64,000 bases of DNA from Agrobacterium genomosp. 13 str. CFBP 6927 (GTDB lineage Bacteria > Pseudomonadota > Alphaproteobacteria > Rhizobiales > Rhizobiaceae): assembly GCA_900012615.1 (NCBI GenBank), contig LT009757.1:1095596-1159595 (forward strand). The letters are read 5' to 3'. This document shows positions 60,869 through 64,000 of this stretch, one piece after another. The notes under the pieces are model-generated. The model ran no database searches and was not told the origin of the DNA. It was given only the letters and a program-made list of their open reading frames with translations. Positions within the stretch are counted from its first letter, which is position 1. Every line of letters starts with the position of its first letter. The position numbers and the translations under genes are program-made.

Positions 60869-62407
60869 TCAAGCCACGCCGAACCATCGGGCCGCCGCCT
60901 GCGCGATTTCCTCTTTGTCGGCAATGGAATCTGCAGCCCAGGCGACGATCCCGTCGGGACGCACCAGCACGGTGCTCAATCCCAATCGATCCGCAGCGTC
61001 GACCGCGACATATGCGATCTGTCCTTTCCAGCGATCGGTCAGTGATTGAAGGGATGCATCCGCGCCAAAGTTCAAGAGCAGGCCTTTTCCTTCTCGCAAA
61101 AGTTCGCCGGTCCTCCTCCCGTCCACCAGTTCGAAATCCGGGACGCTGTGGCCGACAAGCGGATGGTTGCCGCCAAGATCGTGGCGGATGGAAACGCCCC
61201 AGACGCGCTCGGCAAAATATGTCGCGCCATCGCGGGTCTCGATGAGATCGCGGATGATGGCCTCCAGCGCCCGGCTGCTCCGGCCTGGACGCATGAGCGC
61301 GACCTGGGCGCGCGACCAGTCGAGAACCCGCGCGCCGATCGGGTGCCGTTCGCTCGTATAGCTGTCCAGCAATCCGTCCGGTGCAGTGCCATGGATCGTC
61401 GCTGCAAGCTTCCAGCCAAGATTGATGGCATCGCCCAGCCCGAGATTGAGCCCCTGTCCGCCAAGCGGAGAGTGGATATGCGCGGCATCACCGGCCAGCA
61501 ATACCTGGCCCCTGCGGTATGCCGTGGCCTGATAGGCGCGGTCCGTCCAGGTGGTTGCAAGCTGAACATTGGTGACAGTGACGTCGGTGCCGGAAACATG
61601 CCGCAATACCGCTTGCACATGCTCCAGCGTTATCGGGCTGGTGCGGTGAAACCGGCCGCCGTCAAAATCGACCATCGCGATGGTTCCGGGCTTCTGATAG
61701 GTGTACATGCCGGTTGGCGTGTAGTGACGACCCGCAGCGAGTTTTTCCGGATTCGCCATTTCGACCTCGACGGAATAGCCGGTAAATTCGGGGTCGGTGC
61801 CGATGAAATCGAAACCGCCAGCCTTGCGCACGGTGCTGCGGCCGCCATCGCAGCCAACGAGCCACCGTCCGCGAAATGTCCGGCCGCCGGCGCGAATGGT
61901 TACGGCCCCGTCCGACTGCTCGAAGCCATCAATACCGGCACCCCGCCGGATCTCGGCACCCATAATATTGGCACGTGTCTCCAGAACGGATTCGATCTCT
62001 TCCATGCTGGAAGCCATGGTAACGGGTGTCGAATCCGGCAGGCGATAGGCCCATTTCGAGGTATCGATAGTGTCGTGAAAAAACTGAATGCCGGCGAAGT
62101 GGCCGCCTGGACGGCGCTGCTGGTGCATCCAGTGCTGGGCCGACAAATGGCTGTCGTTCGATTGCTCTTTGGTGCGCTGCCGTTCGGCAAGATCATCCAG
62201 CAAGCCGCGCCGGTCGAAACTTTCGATGGTCGGCGCGGAAAGGCCACGCATGCCGAAGGGAAGTTTCTTGAGCGGAGAGCAAGGGTCAGGGGCTTGCTCC
62301 AGCACCAGGACCGAAAGGTTTGCGAGACGAAGCTCGCAGGCGAGAAACAGGCCGACAGGGCCGGCGCCGGCAATGACAACATCATAAGTGTCTGGATTAT
62401 TTGACAT
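60869..62407 (-). CDS. FAD-dependent aromatic monooxygenase (PheA/TfdB family)
   Basis: 512 residues from the ATG with AAGGAG 7 nt upstream. FAD motif VVIAGAGPVGLFLACELRLA, the DG motif (LVGCDGGRSTVRKAGGF) and the GD motif LLAGDAAHIHSPLGGQGLNL, then a C-terminal thioredoxin-like domain. It hydroxylates a phenolic or polycyclic substrate with NAD(P)H and O2. Monocistronic; the substrate is unknown. Confidence 0.92.
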   Translation of the reverse strand: MSNNPDTYDVVIAGAGPVGLFLACELRLANLSVLVLEQAPDPCSPLKKLPFGMRGLSAPTIESFDRRGLLDDLAERQRTKEQSNDSHLSAQHWMHQQRRPGGHFAGIQFFHDTIDTSKWAYRLPDSTPVTMASSMEEIESVLETRANIMGAEIRRGAGIDGFEQSDGAVTIRAGGRTFRGRWLVGCDGGRSTVRKAGGFDFIGTDPEFTGYSVEVEMANPEKLAAGRHYTPTGMYTYQKPGTIAMVDFDGGRFHRTSPITLEHVQAVLRHVSGTDVTVTNVQLATTWTDRAYQATAYRRGQVLLAGDAAHIHSPLGGQGLNLGLGDAINLGWKLAATIHGTAPDGLLDSYTSERHPIGARVLDWSRAQVALMRPGRSSRALEAIIRDLIETRDGATYFAERVWGVSIRHDLGGNHPLVGHSVPDFELVDGRRTGELLREGKGLLLNFGADASLQSLTDRWKGQIAYVAVDAADRLGLSTVLVRPDGIVAWAADSIADKEEIAQAAARWFGVA

Positions 62408-62646
62408 GAACTGCTCCTTCTGGTCGTTCGACCGGAGCGGCTCGTCGATTTTGAGAACCACACGGACGAACAATTTGACGCCTGAACAGCGTCGTTGTTC
62501 GTCGTGGGACTCATGCACGGGGCATGGACAGAGCTTTCGTTTCCGAAAGGACTTGGGCTAGACCACACCAAGTCGTGCCTTTTTCGACGCTTCTCTATAG
62601 CGCCGCAGCGACCGCCCGGCAAGCCATATCCGGCCCTTGCCATGGC

Positions 62647-63501
62647 TCACTGTCCCGGCCGGTGCTCCCGGAAAGCGGCGGCGAGCGTGCGCAGCGCCTC
62701 GCGCGATCTGCTGTCGGTGAGGGTGGAGAACATGACGATCTCGGTGGAAGGCAGCGGCGGCAGATCGAAACGCTGGCTGACCTCGACGGTCCCGGGCGGT
62801 GCCAGACGGCAGGAGAAGGCCGAAATGGCGAGCCCTGCCGACACGGCTGCGGTTACCATCGACGACGTTCCGCCGAGAAACACTTCCGTCCAGGCGATGG
62901 CGGCGGCATCGAGAGTGCGGGTGGCGATATCGCGCACGCCGCAGGCCGGCGAAAGGGCTGCCAGTCGCAGCGGTTCACCCTGTCTATGCTCGAATTGCGG
63001 GGTTGCGAACCAGCCGAAATGCTCAGGCCCGAGCACTTCGCCATCCCGTCTGTCATCCTCGCGCCGGATGATTGCGGCGTCGATCTCGCCGCGGTCGAAG
63101 GCGTCCAGCAGCGCGCGGGAATTGTCCATGCGCACTTCAATCGTCAGCCCCGGATCATGTGCATTGAGCCGCGCCAGCAGCGTCGGCACTTCCGGCCCGG
63201 CAACATGGGCGGCGATGCCAAGGCCGAAACGGCGGCGCGTGGACGAAAGGCCGGTGATGGCGCGATCATGCGCGGCCAGGAATTCACGGGCAGGAGCGAG
63301 AAACACGGCGCCTTGTGCCGACAGCCTCACCGAGCGCGGCGTTCGTTCGAGGAGCCGCTGGCCGAGCCGGTCCTCCAGCCGCTTGAGCTTGACGCTGATG
63401 GCGCCCTGTGTGGTTCCTAGCGTTTCGGCGGCACGGGTGAAGCTCTGCAGATCGGCGATGGTGACGAAAGCCTGGACGGCATCCACATCCAGCGTGGTCA
63501 T
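62647..63501 (-). CDS. LysR-family transcriptional regulator
   Basis: 284 residues from MTTLDVDAVQAFVTI; a 51-codon upstream extension is rejected as lacking the family pattern. HTH 'FVTIADLQSFTRAAETLGTT' and 'RLEDRLGQRLLERTPRS'. Divergent from an MFS exporter gene; three ATCCAA repeats (63509, 63533, 63541) lie in the gap. Confidence 0.9.
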   Translation of the reverse strand: MTTLDVDAVQAFVTIADLQSFTRAAETLGTTQGAISVKLKRLEDRLGQRLLERTPRSVRLSAQGAVFLAPAREFLAAHDRAITGLSSTRRRFGLGIAAHVAGPEVPTLLARLNAHDPGLTIEVRMDNSRALLDAFDRGEIDAAIIRREDDRRDGEVLGPEHFGWFATPQFEHRQGEPLRLAALSPACGVRDIATRTLDAAAIAWTEVFLGGTSSMVTAAVSAGLAISAFSCRLAPPGTVEVSQRFDLPPLPSTEIVMFSTLTDSRSREALRTLAAAFREHRPGQ

Positions 63502-63668
63502 GGCAATGATCCAAATTTGTTGTCTCTGAAATATCCAAGCATCCAATTCAGTTATGGTCAAGCCTTCACTAGTTTGCCTTCGGCTCTGCAACATATCCAC
63601 CGCAGCGAGCGAGCCTCCGTCATGGCCGGATTTCGCCGCTACGGTGTGAACCACGAAAGGCTGAAGAA

Positions 63669-64000
63669 GTGACCCTTGCCGTTACCGCCCCAACCGCCAG
63701 CAGAAGCGCGCTTGCGCTTGCTGCCGTCTGTCTCTCCGCGCTCATGTTCGGGCTGGAAATCTCCAGCGTGCCGGCAATCCTGCCGACACTCGAACAGGTG
63801 CTGCATGCGGATTTCCGGCAGCTTCAATGGATCATGAACGCCTATACGATCGGCGTGACGATGGTGCTGATGGCAACCGGCGCGCTGGCCGATCGCTTCG
63901 GCCGTAAACGCGTTTTCATCGCAAGCATCATCGCTTTCGCCCTTGCCTCCCTCGCCTGCGGCATGACGGAAAGTGTGGCGGTGCTGATCGGCGCACGTTT
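63669..64000 (+). CDS. MFS transporter of DHA2 (EmrB/QacA) type, 5' part
   Basis: About 110 codons before the window ends. The GTG start follows GAAAGGCTGAAGAA. Motif D1-type WIMNAYTIGVTMVLM and motif A GALADRFGRKRVF mark a 14-helix drug:H+ antiporter. Divergent from the LysR gene, its likely regulator. The C-terminal part is outside the window. Confidence 0.88.
   Translation, partial: MTLAVTAPTASRSALALAAVCLSALMFGLEISSVPAILPTLEQVLHADFRQLQWIMNAYTIGVTMVLMATGALADRFGRKRVFIASIIAFALASLACGMTESVAVLIGAR

Noticed and set aside
61046-62404. 452-residue plus-strand ORF opposite the FAD monooxygenase
   Set aside because: Antisense shadow; no domain, no ribosome-binding site.
63509-63546. Three ATCCAA direct repeats between lysR and the MFS exporter gene
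   Set aside because: Spacing is irregular (24 and 8 bp) and the hexamer is short; could be chance, so not listed as an operator.

Overview
The window reads as chromosomal DNA of a Rhizobiaceae alphaproteobacterium, most likely of the Agrobacterium/Rhizobium group. The evidence is GC-rich coding with ATGA/TGATG-coupled operons, a 23S-5S-tRNA-fMet rRNA operon end, many LysR/GntR/AraC regulators with solute-binding ABC importers, and a 776-residue PL15 exo-alginate lyase. That lyase carries the catalytic residues known from Agrobacterium Atu3025 at the same positions (H311, Y365, H531). No IS element, phage gene or CRISPR array was seen.

Layout. 1-1.9 kb: 3' part of 23S rRNA, 5S rRNA and initiator tRNA, followed by a 3' remnant of a UDP-galactopyranose mutase gene. 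2.2-15.3 kb: a LysR gene and a long plus-strand catabolic run (nitrilase-type amidase, RraA-like protein, spermidine/iron-type ABC importer, ethanolamine ammonia-lyase EutBC, two FAD enzymes resembling GlpA and HcnB/OoxA, and an FGGY kinase). 15.3-24.3 kb: a membrane diguanylate cyclase, small regulators with an SDR and an MFS protein, a BacA/BclA-like ABC protein and a molybdate-binding TOBE protein. 24.6-28.2 kb: a methionine-sulfoxide repair operon (Tat-exported MsrB, DipZ, exported MsrA, fRMsr) behind a plausible ECF-sigma promoter. 28.3-30.1 kb: an AraC regulator and a quinone oxidoreductase.

30.2-42.9 kb is a minus-strand alginate utilisation locus: GntR regulator, AlgS/M1/M2/Q-type importer, PL15 lyase, a DEH-reductase-type SDR, a cytoplasmic SGNH hydrolase, a D-2-hydroxyacid dehydrogenase, a TIM-barrel protein and a glucarate-dehydratase-like enzyme. 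43.2-52.5 kb: a DJ-1/PfpI protein, two LysR regulators, and a run with a VOC dioxygenase, isochorismatase-family hydrolase, XapX protein, Tat-exported amidohydrolase with a Cys-rich tail, DoxX and MFS. 52.5-57.7 kb: NudK, PhzF, LysE, a MocR regulator, a nucleotidyltransferase-like protein and ProC.

The most unusual region is 57.8-60.8 kb. An orphan F0 ATP-synthase subunit a, a small membrane ORF, a ChaA-type cation/H+ antiporter and an orphan MrpF-like antiporter subunit are each preceded by a pair of short hairpins with ACGR tetraloops. This is the architecture of the guanidine-II (mini-ykkC) riboswitch. Four copies lie within 1.7 kb, on both strands, and two of them are followed by a short leader ORF whose stop abuts the transporter start. 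A FAD monooxygenase, a LysR regulator and the 5' end of a DHA2-type MFS exporter close the window.
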